A program made the position numbers and the translations under genes. A model generated the notes under the pieces. That model made no database searches, was not told where the DNA came from, and saw only the letters and a list, made by a program, of their open reading frames with translations. Below are positions 1 through 7,927 of a DNA stretch of 40,420 bases, one piece after another. Numbering within the stretch: position 1 is the stretch's first letter; every line of letters starts with the position of its first letter. The stretch is from Cohaesibacter sp. (GTDB lineage Bacteria; Pseudomonadota; Alphaproteobacteria; Rhizobiales; Cohaesibacteraceae): contig JAOXSH010000125.1 of the NCBI GenBank assembly GCA_025800145.1, positions 1 through 40,420 of the forward strand, given 5' to 3'.

Positions 1-161
1 CGCCTCATTGAATTGTCTTGACAATTCAATGCAAAAGGTTCGCATCAAACTAGGGCGCGCCTCATTGAATTGTCTTGACAATTCAATGCAAAAGGTTCGC
101 ATCAAACTAGGCGCGCCTCATTGAATTGTCTTGACAAGTCAATGCAAAAGGTTCGCATCAA
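1..161. repeat. Three tandem copies of a 56-57 bp unit, each holding a 26-bp palindrome
   Basis: Units begin at 1, 58 and 114; the array may continue left of the window. Each unit contains two 12-base arms (CATTGAATTGTC and its complement) around a TT spacer, at 6-31, 63-88 and 119-144; the third copy has one arm mismatch. After each palindrome comes the shared segment GCAAAAGGTTCGCATCAAA. The first two junctions carry the 8-base palindrome GGCGCGCC. The third unit ends in A-rich unique sequence near 161. The copies are too alike and too regularly spaced to be chance. There is no reading frame in the array and no unique spacer, so it is not CRISPR. Function unknown; an operator array or replication/recombination site are possibilities only. 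Confidence 0.9.
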
Positions 162-205
162 AAAAGAAAATGCCCCGGCATTGTCCGATCGAGCCGACGC
201 CTTGC

Positions 206-261
206 CAGTAAACCATTTCAAAGCATCCTATGGATGGGTCAATCTTTTATGCCGTTGGTAT
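206..261 (+). repeat. Right-arm fragment of a dispersed palindromic element
   Basis: Bases 237-261 (GGTCAATCTTTTATGCCG followed by TTGGTAT) match 2983-3007 exactly and, on the other strand, 10111-10135 with one difference. The outer part at 206-225 (AGTAAACCATTTCAAAGCAT) resembles the reverse complement of the last 20 bases of the window at about 16 of 20 positions. This suggests a truncated copy of the element that also begins at 40266, in the opposite orientation. Confidence 0.7.
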
Positions 262-404
262 AAGCCACAGATGGTGCCTCAATTCTTGCGATGTTAAAGA
301 CTTGGCAAGAGTTTGTTGGTTAAGCCAAGGTAAATATCGGTTTGTCAAGATGGGCTGGCCATATGGCACCGGGTGTTGTTGTCCTATTCGAAACGGAGAA
401 TTTT
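262..404. other. gapR leader, no other gene seen
   Basis: This stretch between the repeat fragment and gapR has no convincing reading frame. It contains a weak inverted repeat, CTTGGC at 301-306 and GCCAAG at 324-329. A purine-rich ribosome-binding site (ACGGAGA, 392-398) precedes the gapR ATG. The gapR promoter probably lies here, but no hexamer pair stands out. Confidence 0.4.
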
Positions 405-674
405 ATGTCTAATCCAGGTGGTGTTGCTGCCGATCAGCTGCGCGCATTTGTAGAACGTATTGAGCGCCTTGAAGAAGAGAAAAAAGCCATCTCAGACGAT
501 ATCAAGGATGTTTTTGCCGAGGCCAAGGGCAATGGCTATGATGTGAAGGTCATGCGTCAGGTTATCCGCTTGCGCAAGCAGGACAGCAATGAGCGTCAGG
601 AAATGGAAGCCTTGCTTGATCTCTATCTTCATGCGCTTGGCATGGCGCCTAGCTTTGAAGAGGGCGAAGGCTAA
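405..674 (+). CDS. gapR: GapR, DUF2312 nucleoid-associated protein
   Basis: An 89-residue protein of the DUF2312/GapR family, the usual family length. In Caulobacter GapR is an essential nucleoid-associated protein that clamps overtwisted, AT-rich DNA and assists topoisomerases during replication. The sequence shows the family layout: a short N-terminal tail, then a long charged coiled-coil helix ([20 protein letters not shown]), the conserved [20 protein letters not shown] segment, and a second helix rich in Arg, Lys and Glu. The ATG at 405 is preferred over an in-frame upstream ATG at 342 because ACGGAGA sits seven bases before it and the family starts here. It is probably a single-gene transcript, as a strong terminator follows. 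Identification is firm; function is by family. Confidence 0.93.
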   Translation: MSNPGGVAADQLRAFVERIERLEEEKKAISDDIKDVFAEAKGNGYDVKVMRQVIRLRKQDSNERQEMEALLDLYLHALGMAPSFEEGEG

Positions 675-694
675 GCCTCTATCAAATGCATCAC

Positions 695-717
695 ATTTAT
701 GAGTTTACGTCCTAAAA
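695..717 (-). repeat. 23-base repeat shared with the murB-ddl gap
   Basis: The reverse complement of this 23-base stretch matches 33427-33449 at 22 of 23 positions; the core is GTAAACTCATAAAT. It abuts the gapR terminator here and a large hairpin at the other site, so it may mark the edge of an intergenic repeat family. Confidence 0.6.
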
Positions 718-718
718 G

Positions 719-744
719 GCTCCGTCTGTGACGGGGCTTTTTTT
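719..744 (+). terminator. Rho-independent terminator of gapR
   Basis: Stem GCTCCGTC / GACGGGGC (719-726 with 730-737, one G-U pair), a three-base loop, then seven T residues (738-744). It lies 45 bases after the gapR stop. Confidence 0.9.
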
Positions 745-754
745 GTGGGTTGGT

Positions 755-765
755 GCCGTTGGTAT
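755..765 (+). repeat. 11-base end of the dispersed palindromic element
   Basis: GCCGTTGGTAT is the same 11-base terminus found at 251-261, 2997-3007 and 40254-40264. No internal element sequence accompanies it here, so it could be an end remnant. Confidence 0.45.
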
Positions 766-813
766 CAGTCTGTCTCGTCATCAAGGCTTGATCAGACTTT
801 TGGGTAATGAGGG

Positions 814-852
814 TTGATTGAATTAACTTAATCGTATAAAGATATCTTTATA
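814..852 (+). promoter_or_regulatory. sahR-met promoter with an 18-bp palindromic operator
   Basis: Bases 835-852 form a perfect 18-bp palindrome, TATAAAGATATCTTTATA. Its left part doubles as a -10-like TATAAA (835-840), with a -35-like TTGATT at 814-819 and a short 15-base spacer. The palindrome ends 21 bases before the sahR ATG. An ArsR-family repressor encoded just downstream is the obvious ligand. SahR regulators are known to bind palindromes upstream of SAM-cycle genes. The palindrome is seen directly; the promoter and protein assignment are inference. Confidence 0.75.
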
Positions 853-873
853 TCTTTTTTGAGATGGAGTGAT

Positions 874-1836
874 ATGACCAGTTTGGACGAAATGGTTGGG
901 GTTTTGAAAGCAGCAGGGGAGCAGACCCGTCTGCGCCTTTTGGCCTTGCTGGAACGGGGGGATTTGTCCGTCAAGGATTTGACCATCATCCTCAATCAGA
1001 GTCAGCCGCGCATCTCGCGGCATTTGAAATTGTTGTTTGAGACCGATCTGGTGGAGCGCGTGCCCGAAGGGGCATGGGTGTATTATCGGCTCAGTCAGGA
1101 TCCTGTCTTGCGTGGGCTTGTGGCGCATTTGCTGTCCGATCTGGATGTGGCGGATAGTCAGATGGCGCGTGATCGTGAAAAGCTCCATGCTGTTAAAGCG
1201 GCCAATGCTCAGGCCGCACAGGAATATTTTCAGCAAAATGCCGGGCGCTGGGATGAAATCCGCGCTTTGCATGTGTCAGAAAGTGCGGTTGAACAGGCGA
1301 TTTTGGAGCTGGTGGGCAGTCAGACTTTTGCCAGCTTGCTGGATCTTGGTACAGGCACAGGCAGTATTTTGGCGCTTTTGGCCGGGCATTGTGATTATGG
1401 CTTGGGGCTGGACAGCAACCCGCCGATGCTCTCAGTTGCCAGAGCGCGGCTTGATCAGCCCCATTATCAGCATTTGCATGTGCAGCAAGGGGATATTCTG
1501 GATTTGGCGGCCCATGAGGGGCGTTATGATTTGGTTAGCTTGCATCAGGTTTTGCATTATCTGGATGATCCATTGGCGGCCATTTCTGAAGCGGCGCATG
1601 TGGTGGCCAAAAAAGGTCGATTGCTGATTGTTGATTTTGCGCCGCATGAGCATGAATTTTTGCGCAAGGATCATGCTCATCGTCGTCTTGGTTTTTCCCA
1701 TGAGATGATGGCCAACTGGCTGGATGATGCCGGTTTTGATGGCATTTGTGTACGGGATCTGGAAGCTGCACAAAATGAACTGTCTTATGAGCGAATGCCA
1801 TTGACTGTGAGCATGTGGCTGGCGCAAAAGCGCTGA
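874..1836 (+). CDS. sahR: SahR-type ArsR repressor with SAM-methyltransferase-like sensor domain
   Basis: A 320-residue two-domain protein. Residues about 5-80 are an ArsR-type winged helix; SQPRISRHLKLL is the recognition region and VYYRLS the wing. Residues about 115-320 are a class I methyltransferase fold with the AdoMet loop LDLGTGTGS near 156-164 and an acidic LGLDSNPPM strand end. This architecture is that of SahR, a proteobacterial repressor whose methylase-like domain binds S-adenosylhomocysteine and which controls ahcY, metE/H, metF and metK. The next genes here are metF and metH, which supports the call. The ATG at 874, preceded by ATGGAG, is preferred over an in-frame TTG at 859. 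An active methyltransferase cannot be excluded from sequence alone. Likely autoregulated through the palindrome at 835-852. Confidence 0.85.
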   Translation: MTSLDEMVGVLKAAGEQTRLRLLALLERGDLSVKDLTIILNQSQPRISRHLKLLFETDLVERVPEGAWVYYRLSQDPVLRGLVAHLLSDLDVADSQMARDREKLHAVKAANAQAAQEYFQQNAGRWDEIRALHVSESAVEQAILELVGSQTFASLLDLGTGTGSILALLAGHCDYGLGLDSNPPMLSVARARLDQPHYQHLHVQQGDILDLAAHEGRYDLVSLHQVLHYLDDPLAAISEAAHVVAKKGRLLIVDFAPHEHEFLRKDHAHRRLGFSHEMMANWLDDAGFDGICVRDLEAAQNELSYERMPLTVSMWLAQKR

Positions 1837-1933
1837 TTTTTTATATTTATCGACCCTTTTGGGGGATGGAAGAAACGACAGGGGCAGGACATATGGATGT
1901 GAGCCTGACTGTCAAATGGAGCTTGGTGAGACG

Positions 1934-2842
1934 ATGAACCATAATACCGAACGGAGTGGTCGCAGAAGCCAGAATGCGGACAGACTGAATATTTCCTTTG
2001 AGTTTTTTCCTCCCAAAAGCAAAGACATGGAAGATGGCTTGTGGGAGTCGATTGAACGGCTTGTGCCGCTCTCTCCCAATTTTGTCTCTGTGACTTATGG
2101 GGCGGGAGGATCAACCCGTGAGCGCACCCATGATGTGGTGGCGCGCTTGGTCAAGGAGACAGATATCAAACCGGCGGCCCATTTGACGTGCGTTGGTGCC
2201 AGTCGCGTAGAGGTGAATGAGGTCATTCGCTCTTATGCCGATTGTGGTGTGAAGCATATTGTTGCTTTGCGCGGGGATCCGGCAGAAGGGGTTGGCAGTC
2301 GCTATGTGCCCCATGATGGGGGCTATGTGAACGGGGCTGATCTGGTGGCTGGCATTCGCTCTCTTGGTGATTTTGAGGTGAGTGTCTCTGCCTATCCAGA
2401 GAAACATCCTGAAAGTCCTGATTTTGCGATGGATATTGAGATGCTGCGCCAAAAGGTGGATGCCGGGGCGACGCGGGCCATCACACAATTCTTCTTTGAT
2501 AATGATTTGTATGAAGGCTATGTGGAGCGGGTGCGCCGGGCTGGCATTTTCATTCCGATTGTGCCGGGCATTTTGCCTATTCACAATTTCAAGCAAATGG
2601 CCAATTTTGCAGGCCGCACGGGTGCCAGTGTGCCGCAATGGCTGGCCAATCGCTTTGAGGGATTGGACAAAGATCCTGAGACGCACCGTCTGGTTGCAGC
2701 AGCGATTGCCGCCGAGCAGGTGCAGGATTTGCGCGAACGTGGGATAGATGATTTCCATTTCTATACCATGAATAGAGCCAATCTGTCCTATGCCATTTGT
2801 CATTTGCTGGGGCTGCGCCCAGCGCTTGCGCAAGTGGCCTGA
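1934..2842 (+). CDS. metF: 5,10-methylenetetrahydrofolate reductase
   Basis: MetF, 302 residues, the normal size. It reduces 5,10-methylene-THF to 5-methyl-THF with FADH2 in the cytoplasm, supplying the methyl group for MetH. Seen in order: ISFEFFPPKS with the catalytic-type Glu23, VTYGAGGSTRERT, the folate/FAD segment HIVALRGDP, VSAYPEKHP, and ITQFFFDNDLY in the barrel. The ATG at 1934 is chosen because the family motif starts 20 residues later and GGAG lies about 12 bases upstream. The frame stays open to a TTG at 1859 and an ATG at 1916. It follows sahR by 97 bases with no terminator, so it is probably cotranscribed with it. Firm identification. Confidence 0.96.
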   Translation: MNHNTERSGRRSQNADRLNISFEFFPPKSKDMEDGLWESIERLVPLSPNFVSVTYGAGGSTRERTHDVVARLVKETDIKPAAHLTCVGASRVEVNEVIRSYADCGVKHIVALRGDPAEGVGSRYVPHDGGYVNGADLVAGIRSLGDFEVSVSAYPEKHPESPDFAMDIEMLRQKVDAGATRAITQFFFDNDLYEGYVERVRRAGIFIPIVPGILPIHNFKQMANFAGRTGASVPQWLANRFEGLDKDPETHRLVAAAIAAEQVQDLRERGIDDFHFYTMNRANLSYAICHLLGLRPALAQVA

Positions 2843-2879
2843 TAGGCTCTGACTTCCTGATTTTTGTTTCTATGGAACA

Positions 2880-2900
2880 GGCGAGGATGTGCCCCTCGCC
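2880..2900 (+). other. Small hairpin after metF
   Basis: GGCGAGG (2880-2886) pairs with CCTCGCC (2894-2900) across a seven-base loop. No T run follows, so it is not an intrinsic terminator; it could stabilise the metF mRNA end. Confidence 0.5.
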
Positions 2901-2953
2901 TGAGCCTGACGCTATGCCCATTTGCAGGTGCAATTGGTGCTTTTCGCGTTGTT

Positions 2954-3007
2954 ATACCAACGGCCTGAAAGATTACCCCATAGGTCAATCTTTTATGCCG
3001 TTGGTAT
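2954..3007. repeat. Compact 54-bp copy of the dispersed palindromic element
   Basis: The ends ATACCAACGGC (2954-2964) and GCCGTTGGTAT (2997-3007) are perfect inverted repeats. The inner parts AAAGATTACC and GGTCAATCTTT continue the pairing with few mismatches. The left arm (2954-2982) is identical to 40266-40294 over 29 bases; the right arm (2983-3007) matches 237-261. It looks like the shortest, arm-to-arm joined form of the element. It ends 30 bases before the metH ATG, so its RNA hairpin would sit close to the metH ribosome-binding site. Confidence 0.85.
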
Positions 3008-3037
3008 TATCCGTTGTTCTGACTTTGGAGATGTCCC

Positions 3038-6000
3038 ATGTCTATTTTGCCCAAATCCCCTTCCTTTGCGGTGCTTGAGGCTTTGGCCCAAGAGCGCATT
3101 TTGATTTTGGATGGGGCCATGGGGACGATGATCCAGCAGCTTGGTTTTGATGAAGAGGCCTTTCGCGGTCCGCGTTTCAAAGATTGGCAACAGGATGTGA
3201 AGGGCAATAATGATTTGCTGTCGCTGACGCAGCCCGATGCCATTGGGGATATTCACCGGCAATATCTGGAAGCCGGGGCTGATTTTGCGGCCACCAATAC
3301 CTTTTCTTCCACCACCATAGCGCAGGCTGATTATGGCATGGAAGGACTGGCTTATGAGCTGAATTTTGAAAGTGCCAAACTGGCCAAAGAGGCGGTGTTG
3401 GCGGTTGAGGCTGCCCAGCCGGGGAGGCGGGCTTTTGTGCTGGGGGCTTTGGGGCCGACCAATCGCACAGCTTCCATTTCGCCCGATGTGAATGATCCGG
3501 GTTATCGGGCCGTGTCGTTTGATCAGCTAAGGGAAACCTATCGCGAGGCCGTCTTGGGGCTTTTGGATGGGGGGGCGGATGTGTTGGCGGTTGAGACGAT
3601 TTTTGATACGCTCAATGCCAAAGCGGCGCTTTTTGCCATTGATGAAGTGTTTGAAGACAAAGGTCAGCGCTGGCCGGTGATTGTTTCTGGCACGATTACC
3701 GATAAATCAGGGCGCACCCTGTCTGGTCAGACGGCAGAGGCTTTTTACAATTCGGTGCGTCATGCCCAGCCCTTTGCCATTGGCTTGAATTGTGCGCTTG
3801 GGGCTGCGGAATTGCGCCAGCATGTCGATGGTTTATCGCGTGTGGCCGAGACTTATGTCTCCACCTATCCCAATGCGGGCTTGCCCAATGAATTTGGCGA
3901 ATATGACGAGAGCCCGGAGCATATGGCGCGCTTGCTGGAAGGCTTTGCCCGTGATGGCCTGATCAATCTGGTTGGGGGCTGTTGTGGCACAACGCCAGAG
4001 CATATTGCAGCCATTGCGCAGGCTGTCTCCTGCTATCCGCCGCGTCCTGTGCCGAAGTTGCCCAGCCATATGCGTTTGTCGGGTCTGGAGCCTTTTACGC
4101 TGACACCGCAGACCAATTTCGTCAATATCGGAGAACGGACCAATGTGACCGGTTCGGCCAAATTTCGCCGTTTGATAACGGATGGGGATTATGAGACGGC
4201 CTTGGATGTTGCGCGCCAACAGGTGGAAAATGGGGCGCAGATCATTGATGTGAATATGGATGAGGGCTTGCTGGATTCAGAAGCGGCTATGGTGACCTTT
4301 TTAAACCTGGTTGTTGCCGAGCCGGACATTTCGCGGGTGCCGATCATGGTGGACAGCTCCAAATGGAGTGTGATGGAAGCAGGGCTAAAATGTCTGCAAG
4401 GCAAGTCTGTGGTCAATTCCATTTCGCTGAAAGAGGGCAAAGACGCCTTCATTGATCAAGCCACTTTGATCAAGCGCTATGGGGCTGCGGTTGTGGTGAT
4501 GGCGTTTGATGAAAAAGGTCAGGCTGATAGCTATGAGCGCAAGATTGAGATTTGCAAAAACAGCTATGATATTTTGGTCAATGAGGTTGGCTTTTTGCCC
4601 GAAGATATCATTTTTGATCCCAATATTTTTGCTGTAGCGACGGGCATTGAAGAGCATAACAGCTATGGGCTGGATTTCATTGAGGCGACGCGCTGGATCC
4701 GGGCGCATTTGCCTCATGCTCATGTGTCTGGTGGCTTGTCGAACCTGTCTTTCTCTTTTCGGGGCAACAATCTGGTGCGTGAGGCGATGCATTCTGCCTT
4801 TCTGTATCATGCCATCAAGGTTGGGCTGGATATGTCGATCGTCAATGCCGGGCAATTGATGGTTTATGATCAGATTGAGCCTGATCTTTTAGAGCGTATT
4901 GAAGATGTGGTGCTGAATAGGCGCGATGATGCCACGGATCGTTTGCTGGAGATTGCCGAGCAATATGTGCACAAAAAGGGCGAAGCCAAGATTGTTGATC
5001 TGTCTTGGCGTGAGCAGAGCATTGGCAAGCGGCTGGAATATGCGCTGGTCAAAGGGATTGCCGATTATATTGATGACGATGTGGAGGAAGCCCGCAAGGC
5101 TTCACAGCGTCCGTTGGATGTGATTGAAGGGCCTTTGATGGATGGCATGAATGTGGTGGGCGATCTGTTTGGTGATGGCAAAATGTTTTTGCCGCAAGTG
5201 GTGAAATCTGCCCGTGTGATGAAAAAGGCCGTGTCTTATCTTTTGCCTTTCATGGATGCCGAGCAAGAGGGGGCACGCCAGAGCGCTGGCAAGGTGCTGA
5301 TGGCCACGGTGAAAGGGGATGTGCATGATATTGGCAAGAATATTGTCGGTGTTGTGTTGCAATGCAATGGCTATGAGGTGGTGGATCTGGGGGTGATGGT
5401 GCCCAGCGGCGATATTTTGGACGTTGCGCGTAAGGAAGAGGTGGATTTGATTGGCCTGTCTGGTTTGATCACGCCGTCTTTGGATGAAATGGTGCATATT
5501 GCCAATGAATTGCAGCGTGAGGGCTTTGATAAGCCTTTGCTGATTGGCGGTGCCACAACATCGCAAGTGCATACTGCGGTCAAGATTGCGCCGGGTTATC
5601 ACAATAGCCAGTCTATCTATGTGACCGATGCTTCGCGGGCTGTGGGCGTTGCGACCAAGCTTTTGTCGCGCGACAAGGATCGTTATATCGAAGAAATCCG
5701 CGCCGATTATGAGCGGGTGCGCGACAATCACGCAAGAGCGCAGAATAAAAAGGCGCGTTTGCGCCTTGGTGATGCACAGGCCAATGGGTTGCAGCTTGAT
5801 TGGAATGCGCATGGCGTGTCCAAGCCCGCTTTCCTTGGCACCAAAGTGTTTGAGGATCAGGATTTGGCGGAGTTGGTGGCATATATTGACTGGACGCCGT
5901 TTTTCTCAACATGGGAGATGAAGGGGCGCTATCCGGCTATTTTGAGCGATGATGTGTATGGAGAGGCTGCAAGTGCCTTGTTTGCTGATGCGCAAGAGAT

Positions 6001-6736
6001 GCTCGAGCAGATTGTTGCGGAAAAATGGCTGACAGCGCGTGGTGTCATTGGCTTTTGGCCTGCCAATCGTGATGGGGATGATATTGCGCTCTATCGCACT
6101 GAGCGCCGCGATGATGAAGTGGCGCGGTTCCATGGCTTGCGTCAGCAGATTGCCGGACGCAGCAAGCGGGCGAATGTCTGTATCTCTGATTTTGTGGCGC
6201 CACAAGGCATTGGGGTTGATGATTATGTCGGTGGCTTTGCTGTTTCTACCGGGTTTGGTGAAGCGGACCGGGCAGCAATCTTTGATGCGGCGGGGGATGA
6301 TTATTCCAAGATCCTGTTTCAGGCGCTGGCCGATCGTTTGGCAGAAGCCTATGCGGAAAAGATGCATGAAGCGGTGCGCAAAATCCATTGGGGTTATGCC
6401 GCAGATGAAGCTTTGAGCAAGGAAGATCTGATTGCTGAGGGCTATCACGGCATTCGTCCTGCCCCCGGTTATCCGGCCCAGCCCGATCATACAGAAAAGA
6501 GAACCTTGTTTGAGCTTTTGGATGCCGAGGCGACAACCGGTATCAAGCTGACAGAGAGTTGCGCCATGATGCCCGGCTCGGCTGTGTCGGGCCTCTATTT
6601 CAGCCATCCTGACAGCTATTATTTTGGCGTGGGCAAGATTGAGCAGGATCAGGTGGCCGATTATGCGCGGCGCAAAGGCTGGACACAGGCAGAAGCAGAG
6701 CGCTGGTTGGCCCCAATTTTGAATTACATTCCATAG
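3038..6736 (+). CDS. metH: Cobalamin-dependent methionine synthase
   Basis: Full-length MetH, 1232 residues, close to the E. coli protein (1227). It transfers the methyl of 5-methyl-THF to homocysteine via cobalamin. All four modules are visible: the homocysteine domain with zinc ligands Cys252, Cys315 and Cys316 ([10 protein letters not shown]); the folate domain from about 355 ([11 protein letters not shown]); the cap and B12 domain with DVHDIGKN, whose His763 is the lower-axial cobalt ligand; and the C-terminal AdoMet reactivation domain from about 900 ([25 protein letters not shown]). The ATG at 3038 follows TTTGGAG. It lies 195 bases after metF with no T-tailed terminator between them. 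I see no cobalamin riboswitch upstream; control through the sahR operator is more likely. Confidence 0.98.
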   Translation: MSILPKSPSFAVLEALAQERILILDGAMGTMIQQLGFDEEAFRGPRFKDWQQDVKGNNDLLSLTQPDAIGDIHRQYLEAGADFAATNTFSSTTIAQADYGMEGLAYELNFESAKLAKEAVLAVEAAQPGRRAFVLGALGPTNRTASISPDVNDPGYRAVSFDQLRETYREAVLGLLDGGADVLAVETIFDTLNAKAALFAIDEVFEDKGQRWPVIVSGTITDKSGRTLSGQTAEAFYNSVRHAQPFAIGLNCALGAAELRQHVDGLSRVAETYVSTYPNAGLPNEFGEYDESPEHMARLLEGFARDGLINLVGGCCGTTPEHIAAIAQAVSCYPPRPVPKLPSHMRLSGLEPFTLTPQTNFVNIGERTNVTGSAKFRRLITDGDYETALDVARQQVENGAQIIDVNMDEGLLDSEAAMVTFLNLVVAEPDISRVPIMVDSSKWSVMEAGLKCLQGKSVVNSISLKEGKDAFIDQATLIKRYGAAVVVMAFDEKGQADSYERKIEICKNSYDILVNEVGFLPEDIIFDPNIFAVATGIEEHNSYGLDFIEATRWIRAHLPHAHVSGGLSNLSFSFRGNNLVREAMHSAFLYHAIKVGLDMSIVNAGQLMVYDQIEPDLLERIEDVVLNRRDDATDRLLEIAEQYVHKKGEAKIVDLSWREQSIGKRLEYALVKGIADYIDDDVEEARKASQRPLDVIEGPLMDGMNVVGDLFGDGKMFLPQVVKSARVMKKAVSYLLPFMDAEQEGARQSAGKVLMATVKGDVHDIGKNIVGVVLQCNGYEVVDLGVMVPSGDILDVARKEEVDLIGLSGLITPSLDEMVHIANELQREGFDKPLLIGGATTSQVHTAVKIAPGYHNSQSIYVTDASRAVGVATKLLSRDKDRYIEEIRADYERVRDNHARAQNKKARLRLGDAQANGLQLDWNAHGVSKPAFLGTKVFEDQDLAELVAYIDWTPFFSTWEMKGRYPAILSDDVYGEAASALFADAQEMLEQIVAEKWLTARGVIGFWPANRDGDDIALYRTERRDDEVARFHGLRQQIAGRSKRANVCISDFVAPQGIGVDDYVGGFAVSTGFGEADRAAIFDAAGDDYSKILFQALADRLAEAYAEKMHEAVRKIHWGYAADEALSKEDLIAEGYHGIRPAPGYPAQPDHTEKRTLFELLDAEATTGIKLTESCAMMPGSAVSGLYFSHPDSYYFGVGKIEQDQVADYARRKGWTQAEAERWLAPILNYIP

Positions 6737-6755
6737 AGTGGAAGGCAGGCATTGA

Positions 6756-6786
6756 AAAACCGGGGTTATGCCCCGGTTTTGTTCTT
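6756..6786 (+). terminator. Rho-independent terminator of metH
   Basis: A perfect 10-bp stem, AAAACCGGGG (6756-6765) with CCCCGGTTTT (6771-6780), a five-base loop, and a T-rich tail. It ends the sahR-metF-metH unit. Confidence 0.93.
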
Positions 6787-6816
6787 TAAGCAGCTTTTAT
6801 AATAAAAATCTTTTTG

Positions 6817-6842
6817 GAGTGAAGTATAGTTTATCTTCACTC
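6817..6842 (-). terminator. Hairpin downstream of the microprotein gene
   Basis: An 8-bp perfect stem, GAGTGAAG (6817-6824) with CTTCACTC (6835-6842). Read on the minus strand it lies 18 bases beyond the microprotein stop and is followed by CAAAAAGATTTTTATT. The T run is delayed, so this is a weak terminator candidate. Confidence 0.45.
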
Positions 6843-6860
6843 AAGTGCAGACGATGTTGC

Positions 6861-6938
6861 CTAAATCAAACCAAATATAACTGCTGCAACAAACGCAAAG
6901 GCTGCACCAACCACTACGATATTCATCGATTTAGTCAT
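6861..6938 (-). CDS. 25-residue single-pass membrane microprotein
   Basis: A tiny reading frame encoding 25 residues: a short polar start (MTKSMN), then about 19 hydrophobic residues (IVVVGAAFAFVAAVIFGLI) to the very end, enough for one membrane helix. It is below usual annotation cut-offs. Evidence that it is real: an excellent Shine-Dalgarno AAGGAGG (6955-6949) with a 10-base gap to the ATG, promoter-like hexamers further upstream on the same strand, and a hairpin after the stop. I do not recognise a characterised family, so no function is assigned; many such peptides bind larger membrane complexes. It sits alone on the minus strand between metH and the DNA-repair gene. Confidence 0.7.
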   Translation of the reverse strand: MTKSMNIVVVGAAFAFVAAVIFGLI

Positions 6939-6953
6939 GATCTTGCTTCCTCC

Positions 6954-6978
6954 TTGCCTTTTGAATTTGCCTTTTGAA
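6954..6978 (-). repeat. Two 12-base direct repeats in the microprotein leader
   Basis: TTCAAAAGGCAA occurs twice on the minus strand, at 6978-6967 and 6965-6954, one base apart. The second copy runs into the Shine-Dalgarno sequence. It could be a local duplication or a regulatory site in the leader RNA. Confidence 0.6.
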
Positions 6979-7008
6979 CTTATAAAAAGTCTAAGGGATA
7001 TTCGCCAA
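6979..7008 (-). promoter_or_regulatory. Candidate promoter of the microprotein gene
   Basis: On the minus strand TTGGCG (7008-7003) and TATAAG (6984-6979) are separated by 18 bases, close to a sigma-70 arrangement. Transcription would start about 35 bases before the ATG. Confidence 0.45.
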
Positions 7009-7146
7009 AAGACGAAGCAAAAAAGATTGTGCAGTGCGGCAAAATGGCCTGTTTCTGTCGGTCTACTTTGATAAGTCCTTGTGAAACCTGCATTCCTTAT
7101 GCGACATTTTGTATGATTTTTTAGCTGGCAGTTGGGGAGAAAAGGC

Positions 7147-7914
7147 ATGGATGAAGGGGAGAACAAGGCTCGATCTGCCTTGTTGGAGGTTGAACAGCGC
7201 CTGACTGATTTGGCCTGCACTGTCGATCCACACAAGGCGGCAGAGCGGGCGCATTTTATGAAAGTCACCATGCCGTTGCTTGGTTTGACTGTGCCCCAAC
7301 AGCGCCAATGTTTGAAAAAAGGATATAGCTTCTCCGCTCTTTCTTTTGTGCAGCAAGTGCCGATTTGGCGCTATGTTTGGGATCATGCACAGAGCCATGA
7401 AGCCAAAATGCAAGCCGTTCTCTATGTCGAAAAACCAGCAGAGCGTTATGATCCGGTGTGGCTGTGGCAAGACTTGGTGCCATGGGTGGAAAGCGTGAAT
7501 TGCTGGGATCAGTCTGATTGTTTGTCGCGCATTTATTCTCAATTGCTCGAAGAGGTTCCAGAGCTGGCTGTGCCCGTCCTAAAGGATTGGAATAAATCAA
7601 GCAATCCTTGGAAGCGGCGGCAATCTTTGGTGGCTTTGTTGTTTTATTCGCGCTTTCGGCAGGTTTTTCCTGAAGAGGATTTGGTTTTTTCACTGGTTGA
7701 AGCGCGGCTTGGGGATGAGGATTATTATGTTCAAAAAGGGTTGGGCTGGGCTTTGCGTGAGGCGTATCATGTTTGGCCGCAACACGCTTTAGCGTTTCTG
7801 GATGGTCATGTTGGCGCGCTTGCCCCTGCTGCATGGCAGGCGGCAACAGAAAAACTGGATTCTGGCGTTAAGCAAGCTTTGAAAGCAAAACGCAAGGCGC
7901 TTCGTGGGCGCTGA
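7147..7914 (+). CDS. AlkD-like DNA alkylation repair protein (HEAT-like glycosylase)
   Basis: A 255-residue protein of the DNA alkylation repair family (PF08713 type). AlkD members excise positively charged alkylated bases such as 3-methyladenine and 7-methylguanine. They use stacked HEAT-like helices and do not flip the base. Family signatures seen: WRYVWDHAQSHEAKMQAVLY early, a WVESVNCWDQSD segment in the position of the catalytic-Asp motif, NPWKRRQSLVALL with the conserved Arg pair, and KGLGWALREAY near the end. The ATG at 7147 is preceded by GGGGAGA; an in-frame TTG at 7132 is less likely. It stands alone, convergent with the amidase gene and 13 bases from it. The exact substrate is not predictable. 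Confidence 0.82.
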   Translation: MDEGENKARSALLEVEQRLTDLACTVDPHKAAERAHFMKVTMPLLGLTVPQQRQCLKKGYSFSALSFVQQVPIWRYVWDHAQSHEAKMQAVLYVEKPAERYDPVWLWQDLVPWVESVNCWDQSDCLSRIYSQLLEEVPELAVPVLKDWNKSSNPWKRRQSLVALLFYSRFRQVFPEEDLVFSLVEARLGDEDYYVQKGLGWALREAYHVWPQHALAFLDGHVGALAPAAWQAATEKLDSGVKQALKAKRKALRGR

Positions 7915-7927
7915 ATGCGTCCTGAGC

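Noticed and set aside
1..161. CRISPR-like array
   Set aside because: The intervals between palindromes are themselves repeated, so there are no unique spacers, and no cas gene is in the window.
2843..3037. Cobalamin or SAM riboswitch upstream of metH
   Set aside because: No B12-box-like or SAM-aptamer motifs were seen; the space is taken by a small hairpin and the dispersed palindrome.
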